A stretch of DNA of 64,000 nt. Origin: Sutcliffiella deserti (GTDB taxonomy: Bacteria; Bacillota; Bacilli; Bacillales; Bacillaceae_I). The stretch spans positions 95,579-159,578 of the forward strand of contig NZ_JAIQDB010000007.1 in the NCBI RefSeq assembly GCF_020037475.1. The letters are read 5' to 3'. The notes beneath the pieces were generated by a model. That model saw only the letters and a program-made list of their open reading frames with translations. It was not told the DNA's origin and made no database searches. Numbering within the stretch: the stretch's first letter is position 1; the number at the start of each line of letters is the position of its first letter. Both the position numbers and the translations under genes were made by a program. Below are positions 45,567 to 53,789 of the stretch, in pieces.

Positions 45567-45594
45567 AAGCGACTGCCTTTGTTAAGCAATCGCT
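45567..45594. terminator. AGCGACTGC hairpin, second copy
   Basis: AGCGACTGC-CTTTGTTAA-GCAATCGCT, nearly identical to 42752-42785. Confidence 0.6.
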
Positions 45595-45615
45595 CCAGAT
45601 TGTTGAATATCATCA

Positions 45616-45774
45616 CTACCCTTCAAGAAGTTCCATATAATAAAGTTTTTCTCCTTGAAATTCAACAAGTAACAATCCACTACCTTCTTCATCTATTGAA
45701 TAAATTTTTGTCCCTTTTGGTAATTTAGTTGCACTAAGGTCATTAAACAACAAGCTACTGGTATAGTAGATTTT
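45616..45774 (-). pseudogene. 5'-truncated gene remnant (cassette 7)
   Basis: About 52 codons without a start: the frame opens after a TGA and reads FNDLSATKLPKGTKIYSIDE, then GLLLVEFQGEKLYYMELLEG, and stops at 45616. It looks like the C-terminus of a lost small exported protein. The AGCGACTGC hairpin and a repeat copy follow it. Confidence 0.5.
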
Positions 45775-45798
45775 TCATTTGACAGTTAGTATAACAAT

Positions 45799-45841
45799 AA
45801 AAAACGCACTATGAATTTCTATGTGAAATACAGTGCGTTTT
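45799..45841. terminator. Hairpin at right end of the array
   Basis: AAAACGCACT and AGTGCGTTTT arms with an AT-rich loop, just inside the right inverted repeat. Confidence 0.75.
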
Positions 45842-45855
45842 GCATTGATGTTTAC

Positions 45856-45886
45856 TTGTTTGCACCTCTGAAGTAAACTCGTTATC
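45856..45886 (-). repeat. Right 31-bp inverted repeat bounding the array
   Basis: The minus strand reads GATAACGAGTTTACTT then CAGAGGTGCAAACAA, pointing into the array. It extends to AAGTAAAC, so this copy alone can also form a GTTTACTT/AAGTAAAC hairpin. Confidence 0.7.
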
Positions 45887-45945
45887 AAAAGAATCGTTCG
45901 TTTTTTTCTTAGTCTAAAATATTTTTTGACCCACCACCATTTAGA

Positions 45946-46503
45946 TTGTTTCTGTTATTTTATAAAAGTTGTGCAATATTCTTCAGTTTATTTGCACAAA
46001 AACCAACACATAGAGTAAATATTTTTCTACAAATAGAGCCTTTTGTCCAAGCAAATTCACCTTTTTTTCATGTAATAAATAGGAGTAGAAATGACGAAAG
46101 TAGGTCGCGTATGCGTGCAAAATATATTATTCATACAGGCAAGCATTTCTTAGGAACTCCTTATAGATTTGGTGCACCTTCCTATCGAACGGATATATTT
46201 GATTGTAGTTCTTTTATTCAATATGTATATGGGGCGAATGGTATTATCCTGCCAAGGAACTCCCGCCAACAATTTCGTATGGGACAGCCTATCCGGCTTT
46301 CCTCCATTCAAAAGGGTGATTTACTTTTCTTTACCACACCGAAGCGAAAAAGGAAAAAAGGAATCGAAAAAATTGGCCATGTTGCTATCTACATGGGAAA
46401 TCACCAAATCTTACACACTTCACGAGTGGAGAAAAAGGTTTCGATCGCAAGCCTTTCACCTTATTGGAAAAAAGTCATCATTGGTGCTAGACGTGTGCTA
46501 TAG
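45946..46503 (+). CDS. NlpC/P60 family cell-wall endopeptidase
   Basis: A cysteine peptidase expected to cut gamma-D-glutamyl-diaminopimelate bonds in peptidoglycan. The catalytic Cys is in TDIFDCSSFIQYVYG, the His in KIGHVAIYMG and the third polar residue in HQILHTS. The start is uncertain. The TTG at 45946 gives a hydrophobic signal-like N-terminus but has no ribosome site. The first ATG near the domain is at about 46111, giving a bare catalytic domain. No LysM or SH3 anchor is present. Confidence 0.75.
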   Translation: MFLLFYKSCAIFFSLFAQKPTHRVNIFLQIEPFVQANSPFFHVINRSRNDESRSRMRAKYIIHTGKHFLGTPYRFGAPSYRTDIFDCSSFIQYVYGANGIILPRNSRQQFRMGQPIRLSSIQKGDLLFFTTPKRKRKKGIEKIGHVAIYMGNHQILHTSRVEKKVSIASLSPYWKKVIIGARRVL

Positions 46504-46696
46504 AGGGTAACAAACATAAAATAAGGCTGTTTTGGCATTGATTTTTACCTTTACGTAAGTTGGTACCACATGTTGCAACTGCTCCTATTGTGCTCTTTTT
46601 CCTGTTCCACTTAATAAGTTACTTAATTGTGGTAAAAAATCCGTTTGCCGTTATTTTACGGGCTAACAGCAACATTTTTCATGAAAAGAACACAGA

Positions 46697-46735
46697 AAAA
46701 AGACGAAAGTCACCCTAAGATGGCTCTCGTCTTTT
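46697..46735 (-). terminator. Terminator of the protease operon
   Basis: The minus strand has AAAAGACGA-GAGCCA and TGACTTTCGTCTTTT arms. Confidence 0.75.
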
Positions 46736-46737
46736 AT

Positions 46738-47868
46738 TTATTCCATATCTTCACGTTCTTCGGAAAGTATTTTCATCTGATCATTTTCAAGACCTAATTC
46801 AAAGGTAACTTTATATTTTTTATAAGTTACTCCTCTGTCTGATCGTTGCTGCACAGTAATTACGGTTACTACTTCTACATTTCGCCCAACTTGTTTTGTT
46901 AATAGCTCATCCGTTTCAATAGTCAAAAAGTCCAAATAACCCTCCCGGAAATTTTCATAGGTTATTTCCGACTGCCAGTTACTCCCAAGCAGAGAATAGG
47001 CTGTTACATAATCCCGGTAATTTAAGCTTTCATAAAAATAACTTACAAGATACGTTGCAATGTCTTCATTAGTAGACTCGGCGCCATTGCCGTTCCCCGA
47101 GGTGTTTGCGCCAATTTTTGGCAACGACTGCATTGGCGTTTCTGACCAGTCTTCAAGGAGAGAGATAACATTACTAAGTGGAATACTGAAGCCAATCACT
47201 CCTTGATCCATCGTAGCCGAGTTGATGCCCACAACCTCTCCTGTCGTAGTATCGATTAAAGGCCCTCCACTATTTCCTGGAGCGATAGGGGCGGAAATTT
47301 GGAAAACATCCTCATATTTGAACGAATCAATATCAAAGCCCCGACCGACACCGCTGATAATTCCAGTCGTGACAGTATTTTGAAAGCCGAGCGGACTGCC
47401 TAGGGCGATAACTTCATCACCCAATTCTGCTTTTCTCGTTTTTGCTAACCGCAACGGCTCGGTTCCTTCCAATTCAGGTACACGCACGATTGCTACATCT
47501 GTATCAATACTTACCCCGATAACTTGCCCTGTTAATTCCTTTGAGTCTGCGGTAATTACCTTGACCTCTTTATTGTTCGCAACAACATGTGCATTGGTCA
47601 CCACATCTCCTTTATCGTTATAAAGGAACCCGGAACCAAAGGAGCCATCAGGCAATTCTATTTTCACCACTAGCTTTTGAGATTCGAATATGATTTCTTT
47701 TAACGCTTGCGGCACTTTTTCTTTTTCTGGCGTTTCTATTTTAATATATATGCTAGACGGTTCTGTCAGCTGTTGTGGAATTGTTCCTTTTATAAAAAAG
47801 TACCCATACAATCCCCCACCTAACATGACTACGGTCAGCAAGATACTAAGTATCCATCTTTTTTTCAT
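46738..47868 (-). CDS. S1C trypsin-like protease with C-terminal NTF2-like domain, no PDZ
   Basis: A 376-aa membrane-anchored serine protease: transmembrane helix at residues ~5-25, catalytic His in TNAHVVAN, Asp in DTDVAIVRV and Ser in APGNSGGPL. HtrA proteins carry PDZ domains at this point; instead the chain continues with an NTF2-like fold (SYFYESLNYRDYVTAYSLLG). It is second in an operon, 13 nt after the zinc-ribbon/FxLYD gene. Confidence 0.85.
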   Translation of the reverse strand: MKKRWILSILLTVVMLGGGLYGYFFIKGTIPQQLTEPSSIYIKIETPEKEKVPQALKEIIFESQKLVVKIELPDGSFGSGFLYNDKGDVVTNAHVVANNKEVKVITADSKELTGQVIGVSIDTDVAIVRVPELEGTEPLRLAKTRKAELGDEVIALGSPLGFQNTVTTGIISGVGRGFDIDSFKYEDVFQISAPIAPGNSGGPLIDTTTGEVVGINSATMDQGVIGFSIPLSNVISLLEDWSETPMQSLPKIGANTSGNGNGAESTNEDIATYLVSYFYESLNYRDYVTAYSLLGSNWQSEITYENFREGYLDFLTIETDELLTKQVGRNVEVVTVITVQQRSDRGVTYKKYKVTFELGLENDQMKILSEEREDME

Positions 47869-47881
47869 TCACACACCCACT

Positions 47882-49078
47882 TTACCCTTCTACAAGCCAT
47901 GTCATATTCTCTATTTCTACCGTAACTTCTTCAAAAACACCATAATAATAGTCTTCAAACTTCGCAGTTTCACCTGGCATTAATTTATAAGGATAGACGG
48001 TTGTATAGCCTGTATCCAAAACGTCTTTGTCTTTACTTAAAATATTATAATAAACAGTGATAGAGGAAACAGAAGTAGAAACAATATTTTTCACTTCACC
48101 GGTTATCATCATGCCACCTGCATCATCTTCCACATATTTAAAGCCTTCAATTTCAAGAGCAGCGTTTCTATTCTTCAGATCCTCTTTGGCGGCAGCTTCC
48201 ATCGCTTTTTCTATCCGTTCTAGCTCGGCCAATTCAAATTCACTGCGAGTTTGCTCTATTTTTTCCTTTAAAGACAATAATCTTTTATCATTTATGGCAT
48301 ATTGGAGCCCACGATCCGTTATCGTTATGGCCTTTGTAAATTGTTTTTGCGCAAGCTCTTCTTCTGCATTGGTTGAGGTAATCTGAACAATCCGATTTAA
48401 AATCTGTTCTTTCACTGCATTTCCTTCTTGAGAAGGTATAGCAGAAAGAACCGAAAGCTTCCTTGCAAGTTCTTCGACTGTTGTTAGTTGATCTAGCTCA
48501 CTATTTATTTTGCCAACCTTTATCATTGTATCTTTTTCTACCAGTTCTTTTTTGAGCGGTTGAATTAAAGGTCCATCTAAGATAGCTACCTTCTCTCTTA
48601 ATCTAACAAGCTCGTTTTGTGCTTCTTCGTACTTTTTATCTTTTATAAGGATACTTGTCTCTTCCAACTCCACTTCCAATTCTTCTGCAATCGTGATTAC
48701 ATCTAAATTGTTTTGAAGTACATGATAGCGTGGTCTGAGATCAATGGCAGACGCAAGTTCTTTCTTCGCTTGAGCATAATCTCCCTCAAGGGCAAATTCC
48801 TCTGCCGTGTTTTTTATGGCAAGAACTTGTGCATTTACCTTGCTTTCATGGTTATAGGTCCACCCTATCCCTCCTACGAGTAGGATAAAACAAGCAGTTG
48901 GAAGGATAAGTGGCAGATAACGCTTTTTATTGTTTTTCTTCGTTCTTTCGAGTCCTCTGCCTTCTTCTATTACTCCATATTCATCTATATGATTGTCTTC
49001 ACCTTTTAGGTTAGCTCCGCAATTCGAGCAGTACTTCGCATCAGAGGTCACTTTTAATCCACAATTATGACAAAACAT
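47882..49078 (-). CDS. Zinc-ribbon, single-pass membrane protein with FxLYD domain
   Basis: A 398-aa protein. The N-terminal zinc ribbon is FCHNCGLKVTSDAKYCSNCG. A transmembrane helix follows at ~52-72, then a ~220-residue helical, tetratricopeptide- or coiled-coil-like region. The C-terminal FxLYD-type domain contains GFKYVEDDAGGMMITGEVKN and SITVYYNILSKDKDVLDTGY. Its layout, with a cytoplasmic metal finger and an extracytoplasmic sensor-like part, suggests a partner or regulator for the co-transcribed protease. Function is not known. Confidence 0.8.
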   Translation of the reverse strand: MFCHNCGLKVTSDAKYCSNCGANLKGEDNHIDEYGVIEEGRGLERTKKNNKKRYLPLILPTACFILLVGGIGWTYNHESKVNAQVLAIKNTAEEFALEGDYAQAKKELASAIDLRPRYHVLQNNLDVITIAEELEVELEETSILIKDKKYEEAQNELVRLREKVAILDGPLIQPLKKELVEKDTMIKVGKINSELDQLTTVEELARKLSVLSAIPSQEGNAVKEQILNRIVQITSTNAEEELAQKQFTKAITITDRGLQYAINDKRLLSLKEKIEQTRSEFELAELERIEKAMEAAAKEDLKNRNAALEIEGFKYVEDDAGGMMITGEVKNIVSTSVSSITVYYNILSKDKDVLDTGYTTVYPYKLMPGETAKFEDYYYGVFEEVTVEIENMTWLVEG

Positions 49079-49322
49079 TTATTCCAAGCCTCCGTAACAT
49101 TTATTCCTACCCCATTTTACAATAGATTTAAAATAAATGTGAGATCTCTTCGTCCTTCTATTAAAAATTACATCTTTCACTTCTTTTCTTCATCATACGT
49201 CATTTTCTTCTAAATGTTAAATAATAGGTAATAGAAAATATTACTATATTTCCGGGGAAAACAAGGAATATTGATATTTTTTGACGAATTGTTGTAATAG
49301 ATCGTTTAAAGGAGGAAAACTT

Positions 49323-50534
49323 GTGGGTGTTCAAACCGATTATGCACGGCAATTCATCAATGATCCCTATCATTTTTTTAAGATGGCATCTAATAAAAAC
49401 CCTGTACTATGGTACCAATTTTTCAATGTCGAAGGATGGCTAGTGACAGGTTATAAAGAAGCAGAAAAAACGTTAAAGGATTCAAGATTTGTAAAAGAAG
49501 TACAAGGTGTCGTCTCCCCCGAACAACTGAATCCCATTCCCGAAAACCTGGCGCCTGTTGTGAACCTTACCAGAAATATGATGCTATTCCGTGATGCACC
49601 AAATCATACGAGATTAAGAGGGTTGGTCAACAAAGCGTTTACCCCTAAGATGACGGAGCGGCTGAGGCCAACTATCTATAAAATGGCTCAATATTTGATT
49701 GAAGCTCGAAAAGGGAAGGATGTGCATGAACTTATACGTGATTTCTCCTACTCCCTCCCTGTTATGGTTATTACTGAATTGATTGGTGTACCAAAGGAGG
49801 ATCGAGATCTGTTTCGTAAATGGTCTGACTCATTCTTGAAATTTATTGATATCAATACAACTGAAGAAGACTGGGAGGAAGCTGCTCCTGATCTCAAAGA
49901 AGCTGCTCAGTATATGCGTGAACTAATCGCAGTAAAACGGGTGAATCCAAGCAATGACCTGCTCAGTGGATTGATCACGGTTTCTGATTCGGGCGATAGT
50001 TTAACGGAGGATGAAATGGTCGCTACTTGTCTGTTACTATTGATTGCAGGTCACGAAACTACTGTAAACCTTATAACAAATGGTTATTATCTGTTACTTT
50101 CACATCCCGAGGAAATGGAGAAAGTCAGAGCCAATGCCAACCTCTTGCCAAATTTAGTAGAGGAAGTGCTGCGTTTTGACCCACCTGTTTTACTCACAAC
50201 GAGATGGATTGGAGAGGATATGGATTTTTACGGGCAAAGCTTAAAAAAAGGGCAGACCGCGATAATTGCTTTAGGAGCGGCGAACCGGGATGAGGCTATG
50301 AACGAAGACCCAGATGTTTTTAATGTGGAGCGCAAAAACATCAAGCATCTTTCCTTTGCTTCAGGAGCACACTTTTGTCTAGGTGCACCACTTGCAAGAT
50401 TAGAAGCGCAAATTGCATTTGAAGTGCTCCTGAAGCACGTTCATGAACCAAAATTGCTAGAAGAGCCGGTGCGGAGACCTAATATCATTTTCCGCGGGTT
50501 TGAAGCGTTGAAGTTTCAGGGGCGGATTGTGTAA
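49323..50534 (+). CDS. Cytochrome P450, CYP107/CYP109-like
   Basis: A 403-aa class I bacterial P450. The oxygen-activating I-helix is LLIAGHETTVN, the ExxR motif EVLR, and the heme loop SFASGAHFCLGAPLARLEAQ. It needs an external ferredoxin or flavodoxin; none is adjacent. The substrate is unknown; relatives hydroxylate steroids, fatty acids or polyketides. The GTG start at 49323 follows AAAGGAGG at 7 nt. A longer TTG frame (49281) reads through that site. Confidence 0.9.
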   Translation: MGVQTDYARQFINDPYHFFKMASNKNPVLWYQFFNVEGWLVTGYKEAEKTLKDSRFVKEVQGVVSPEQLNPIPENLAPVVNLTRNMMLFRDAPNHTRLRGLVNKAFTPKMTERLRPTIYKMAQYLIEARKGKDVHELIRDFSYSLPVMVITELIGVPKEDRDLFRKWSDSFLKFIDINTTEEDWEEAAPDLKEAAQYMRELIAVKRVNPSNDLLSGLITVSDSGDSLTEDEMVATCLLLLIAGHETTVNLITNGYYLLLSHPEEMEKVRANANLLPNLVEEVLRFDPPVLLTTRWIGEDMDFYGQSLKKGQTAIIALGAANRDEAMNEDPDVFNVERKNIKHLSFASGAHFCLGAPLARLEAQIAFEVLLKHVHEPKLLEEPVRRPNIIFRGFEALKFQGRIV

Positions 50535-50566
50535 GGTTTGGTAGGTGTTTAGGGTGTGGAAAGCTT

Positions 50567-50709
50567 GGGTTCCGTACGCAAAACCCGAGTTCCGTGCACA
50601 AAATCTGAGTTCCGTGCGCAAAACCCGAGATGCGGTGCGGAAAAACTGAGTTCCGTGCGCAAAACCCGAGTTGTGGTACACAAAGCCTGAAACTTCCGGG
50701 AAAATTGAG
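50567..50709. repeat. Minisatellite of ~20-bp GAGTTCCGTGCGCAAAACC units
   Basis: Six to seven head-to-tail units of 20-21 bp beginning just after the P450 stop. Three are nearly identical (GAGTTCCGTGCGCAAAACCC); the others are diverged. It is non-coding in both directions, although open frames cross it. Confidence 0.75.
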
Positions 50710-50748
50710 TTTGATCTTTACCAATTCAAATCCGATACAGCCTCTCCT

Positions 50749-50799
50749 AAAAAGGCCTGACCTCCAGCACGACTTTGTACTGGTAGGTCAGGCCTTTTC
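50749..50799. terminator. Bidirectional terminator between P450 and helicase genes
   Basis: AAAAAGGCCTGACCT and AGGTCAGGCCTTTT arms. Confidence 0.85.
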
Positions 50800-50803
50800 T
50801 ACT

Positions 50804-52003
50804 CTATTTTGAGCGAGAACGAGGTTTTGTTGCAGGTGCTTTTCTTTTAAAGTTACCTTTCTTAACAGGCTTTATATCCTCTTCTTTTACAAGCTTCCCA
50901 CCGAACATGACTCTTTTGTGTAGTGGAAGGTTCAGTTCTTTGGCAATCTGTTTTAGCTTGCGTTCTTCTCTTTCGGAGACTATCGAAATAACGGTTCCTT
51001 CAGCACCTTGTCTTCCTGTACGGCCTGAACGGTGCAGATAGCTTTCTGTTTCCTCGGGAAGGTCGTAATGAATAACATGAGTAAGTTCTTTTATATCCAG
51101 ACCTCGGGCTGCAACATCTGTTGCAAGTAGTACTGGATATTCGTCTTTGCGGAAATTCTTAATTGCCGTTTCTCTTTCCTGCTTAGAGGATTCGGAATGA
51201 AGAGCCCCGACATTCATTTTTTTAAATAACAGTTTTTCTGTCAGAACAGCAAGGTTACCGATGTCTCGAACGAATCCAAGAGCCTTCATATTTTCCTGGC
51301 GCAGAATATTTGCTAGCACATTGGCCTTTTCACGTTGATCTACGATGACATACAGGTGATTTACCTTGGATGGAGCCATCTCGCTTCGTAAAACCTTTAG
51401 TACGATTGGTTCCTTCATATATGGCATTGCCTGCTTTTCTGTGTCCTCTTTTAAAGTAGCAGAAAACAGTAACAGCTGCCTTTCCTGCCTTGTTGACTTG
51501 ATGATCGTTTGGATTGTTTTACTATGTTCTGGGATAAAAAGCTGGTCCGCTTCATCCATCACAAGGGTTGTTACTTCATGCATTTTTATTTTCTTCATTT
51601 GGATTAACTCTTGAAGTCTCCCAGGAGTTCCAACCAAAATTTGCGGATGCTTTTTCAGCTTTTCAATTTGCCTTTTCACATTGGCGCCCCCGATAAAAGA
51701 TGCACCAATAATTTTGCTATCCTCTGTCCATTTTTGAATTTCTTGAAGGATTTGCATCGCCAATTCTTTGGACGGTGCCACGATGACTGCTTGTGGGTGA
51801 AGCTTTGTTACATCAATTTTCTCAATAATCGGTAACAAATAGGCAAGTGTTTTCCCTGTTCCTGTAGGAGACTCCACCATTACATCCTTCCCCTCAAGAA
51901 TTGCCGGTATTGCTTTATCTTGAATAGGTGTAGTATTGGTGAATTCACTTTTTTTCCAGTTTTCCTGGATGAAAGGTTTTAAGGTAGTTATTACTGTTGA
52001 CAT
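50804..52003 (-). CDS. DEAD-box RNA helicase, YfmL-like
   Basis: A 399-aa ATP-dependent RNA helicase. Motifs in order: Walker A SPTGTGKT, TPGR, DEAD in VMDEADQLF, SAT in FSATL, and HRSGRTGR. A short basic tail (KKGNFKRKAPATKPRSRSK) follows. Size and tail resemble B. subtilis YfmL, which acts in 50S ribosome assembly and cold growth. AAAGGAGA precedes the ATG at 52003; the longer frame to 52048 is not supported. Confidence 0.88.
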   Translation of the reverse strand: MSTVITTLKPFIQENWKKSEFTNTTPIQDKAIPAILEGKDVMVESPTGTGKTLAYLLPIIEKIDVTKLHPQAVIVAPSKELAMQILQEIQKWTEDSKIIGASFIGGANVKRQIEKLKKHPQILVGTPGRLQELIQMKKIKMHEVTTLVMDEADQLFIPEHSKTIQTIIKSTRQERQLLLFSATLKEDTEKQAMPYMKEPIVLKVLRSEMAPSKVNHLYVIVDQREKANVLANILRQENMKALGFVRDIGNLAVLTEKLLFKKMNVGALHSESSKQERETAIKNFRKDEYPVLLATDVAARGLDIKELTHVIHYDLPEETESYLHRSGRTGRQGAEGTVISIVSEREERKLKQIAKELNLPLHKRVMFGGKLVKEEDIKPVKKGNFKRKAPATKPRSRSK

Positions 52004-52145
52004 ATATTTCTCCTTTATTACCCTCTGATGGGTTTTAAGCTTTATCATTCATTCTACCCTACTTCGCATAAAAAAAGGAATACATACATGAATTTCTTCA
52101 GTTTGGAAAAATTATGTACATGTTTGATTTTGAGGAGGAAAAGAT

Positions 52146-53675
52146 ATGTCAGAAAATAGTACAACAAATCAACTACCTAAGTCACCGGAACCATACTGGA
52201 GAGAATCTACTTCCCTCCCTTCGTTTACCGCGCTAAAAGAAGATGCCAAAGCAGACATTTGTATTGTAGGAGGCGGCATCACCGGCATCACAGCAGCTTA
52301 TCAACTATCCCAGGACGGATATAAGGTGGCATTATTAGATGCAGATCAAATTTTAAATGGTACAACCGGGCATACTACCGCCAAAATAACGGCTCAGCAT
52401 GGCTTAATTTATGATGAATTCATTCAACACCTTGGCGAGGAAAATGCAAAGCTATATTATGAAGCAAATAACGATGCACTTCACTACATTAAGGATATCG
52501 TTAGCTTAAAAAGAATAGAATGTGACTTTAATCAACAGGACGCTTATATTTATGCAACCAATCAGTCTGACAGTCAAAAGGTTCTTAAAGAGCTTGATGC
52601 TTACCAAAGGCTGGGAATTCCTGGGGAACTTTTACATGAGATTCCTTTTGATATTCCCACTCAAAGTGTGATTGTGATGAAAAACCAGGCGCAATTTCAT
52701 CCCCTTCAGTATTTAAATTATTTAGTGAAGGGCATCATCGATAATGGCGGAAGCATCTATGAACATACTGTTGTTGTTGACGTGGAGGACACACCTGAGT
52801 TGCAAGTTGTAACTAAGAACGGAGCCAAAGTAACGTGTCAAAAAGTTCTCGCGTGCTCCCATTTCCCTTTTTATGATGGGAAAGGTTTCTTTTTTACAAG
52901 AATGTACGCCGAACGCTCTTATATTGTCGCAGCCACGACAGTTAAAAAGTATCCAGGAGGCATGTACCTTAGTGCTGGGCAACCTACTAGATCTTTAAGA
53001 TCCGTAAATAGCAATGGAGAAGAACTTGTTCTTATTGGAGGAGATGGGCATAAAACTGGACAAGGAATTGATACACTTAAACACTATAGAGCATTAGAGG
53101 AGTACGGAGAGAAAGTACTTGGAATAAAAGAGGTTGCTTACCGATGGTCGGCTCAAGATTTATACACATTAGATAAGGTTCCGTACGTTGGACAAATTAC
53201 TTCTAGCAACCCGAATATCCTTATTGCTACCGGGTATCGAAAGTGGGGCATGACGAACGGTACAGCTGCGGCGCTTCTGTTGCAGGATCTTGTAAAGGGA
53301 AAACAAAATAAATATACTGAATTATTCTCCCCATCCCGGTTTGTTGCGGATCCTAGCTTAAAGAAGTTTATTAGTACCAATATGGATGTTGCTGGACACC
53401 TTGTAAAAGGTAAACTGGAGAAACCTACTAAACAGCCTGAAGATTTAGCACTAGACGAAGGTGGTGTGGTTACGCTAAACGGCAAACGTGCGGGGGCATA
53501 TAAGGATGAGAAAGGTACTTTGCATTGTGTGGACACTACGTGTACTCATCTTGGGTGTGAAGTGGAATGGAATCATGGCGACCGAAGCTGGGATTGCCCG
53601 TGCCATGGCTCTAGATTCTCGATACACGGAGATGTATTGGAGGGGCCAGCTAAAGAGCCGCTTAAAAAGCTTTAG
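52146..53675 (+). CDS. FAD-dependent oxidoreductase with C-terminal Rieske domain, YhfW-like
   Basis: A 509-aa two-domain protein. The N-terminal DAO-type FAD domain has the dinucleotide motif CIVGGGITGITAAYQLS. The C-terminal Rieske [2Fe-2S] domain has ligand pairs CTHLGC and CPCHGSRF. B. subtilis YhfW has this architecture. The substrate is unknown. AGGAGG precedes the ATG. Confidence 0.9.
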   Translation: MSENSTTNQLPKSPEPYWRESTSLPSFTALKEDAKADICIVGGGITGITAAYQLSQDGYKVALLDADQILNGTTGHTTAKITAQHGLIYDEFIQHLGEENAKLYYEANNDALHYIKDIVSLKRIECDFNQQDAYIYATNQSDSQKVLKELDAYQRLGIPGELLHEIPFDIPTQSVIVMKNQAQFHPLQYLNYLVKGIIDNGGSIYEHTVVVDVEDTPELQVVTKNGAKVTCQKVLACSHFPFYDGKGFFFTRMYAERSYIVAATTVKKYPGGMYLSAGQPTRSLRSVNSNGEELVLIGGDGHKTGQGIDTLKHYRALEEYGEKVLGIKEVAYRWSAQDLYTLDKVPYVGQITSSNPNILIATGYRKWGMTNGTAAALLLQDLVKGKQNKYTELFSPSRFVADPSLKKFISTNMDVAGHLVKGKLEKPTKQPEDLALDEGGVVTLNGKRAGAYKDEKGTLHCVDTTCTHLGCEVEWNHGDRSWDCPCHGSRFSIHGDVLEGPAKEPLKKL

Positions 53676-53720
53676 AGGAAAACTTTGAAGTATAAAAGGC
53701 TTTATTTTTATATAAGCATC

Positions 53721-53749
53721 AGCCCCTCCTGCAGTTGGCGGGGCTTTTA
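53721..53749 (+). terminator. Terminator of YhfW-like gene
   Basis: AGCCCC and GGGGCT arms with a ~16-nt loop, then TTTT. Confidence 0.65.
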
Positions 53750-53789
53750 CACATTAGGAAAACGAGTGAACAATATTTTGAAGGAGCGT

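Larger units (their letters stand above)
42323..45567 (-). repeat. Array of ten ~30-nt elements, one after each small gene
   Basis: Copies (plus-strand positions): 42323-42352, 42721-42750, 43081-43107, 43587-43615, 43634-43661, 44126-44150, 44167-44194, 44251-44280, 45001-45032, 45537-45567. The consensus on the plus strand is roughly TTATTCAAC-AATCGCACCCGTTA-GTTGAA, whose ends are inverted repeats. Seven copies directly follow a gene on the minus strand, at distances from overlap to ~50 nt. Three (43587, 44126, 44167) have no gene of their own and may be emptied units. I compared the copies by eye. Confidence 0.7.

Noticed and set aside
42323..45567. CRISPR array
   Set aside because: The repeats are degenerate, irregularly spaced and separated by protein genes, and there are no cas genes.
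42323..45567. Classical integron attC sites
   Set aside because: The ends do not fit RYYYAAC/GTTRRRY and no IntI is in the window, so only an integron-like organisation is claimed.
50457..50724. Minus-strand frames with repeated FARNS/FAHGTQ segments
   Set aside because: They are translations of the 20-bp minisatellite antisense to the end of the P450 gene.
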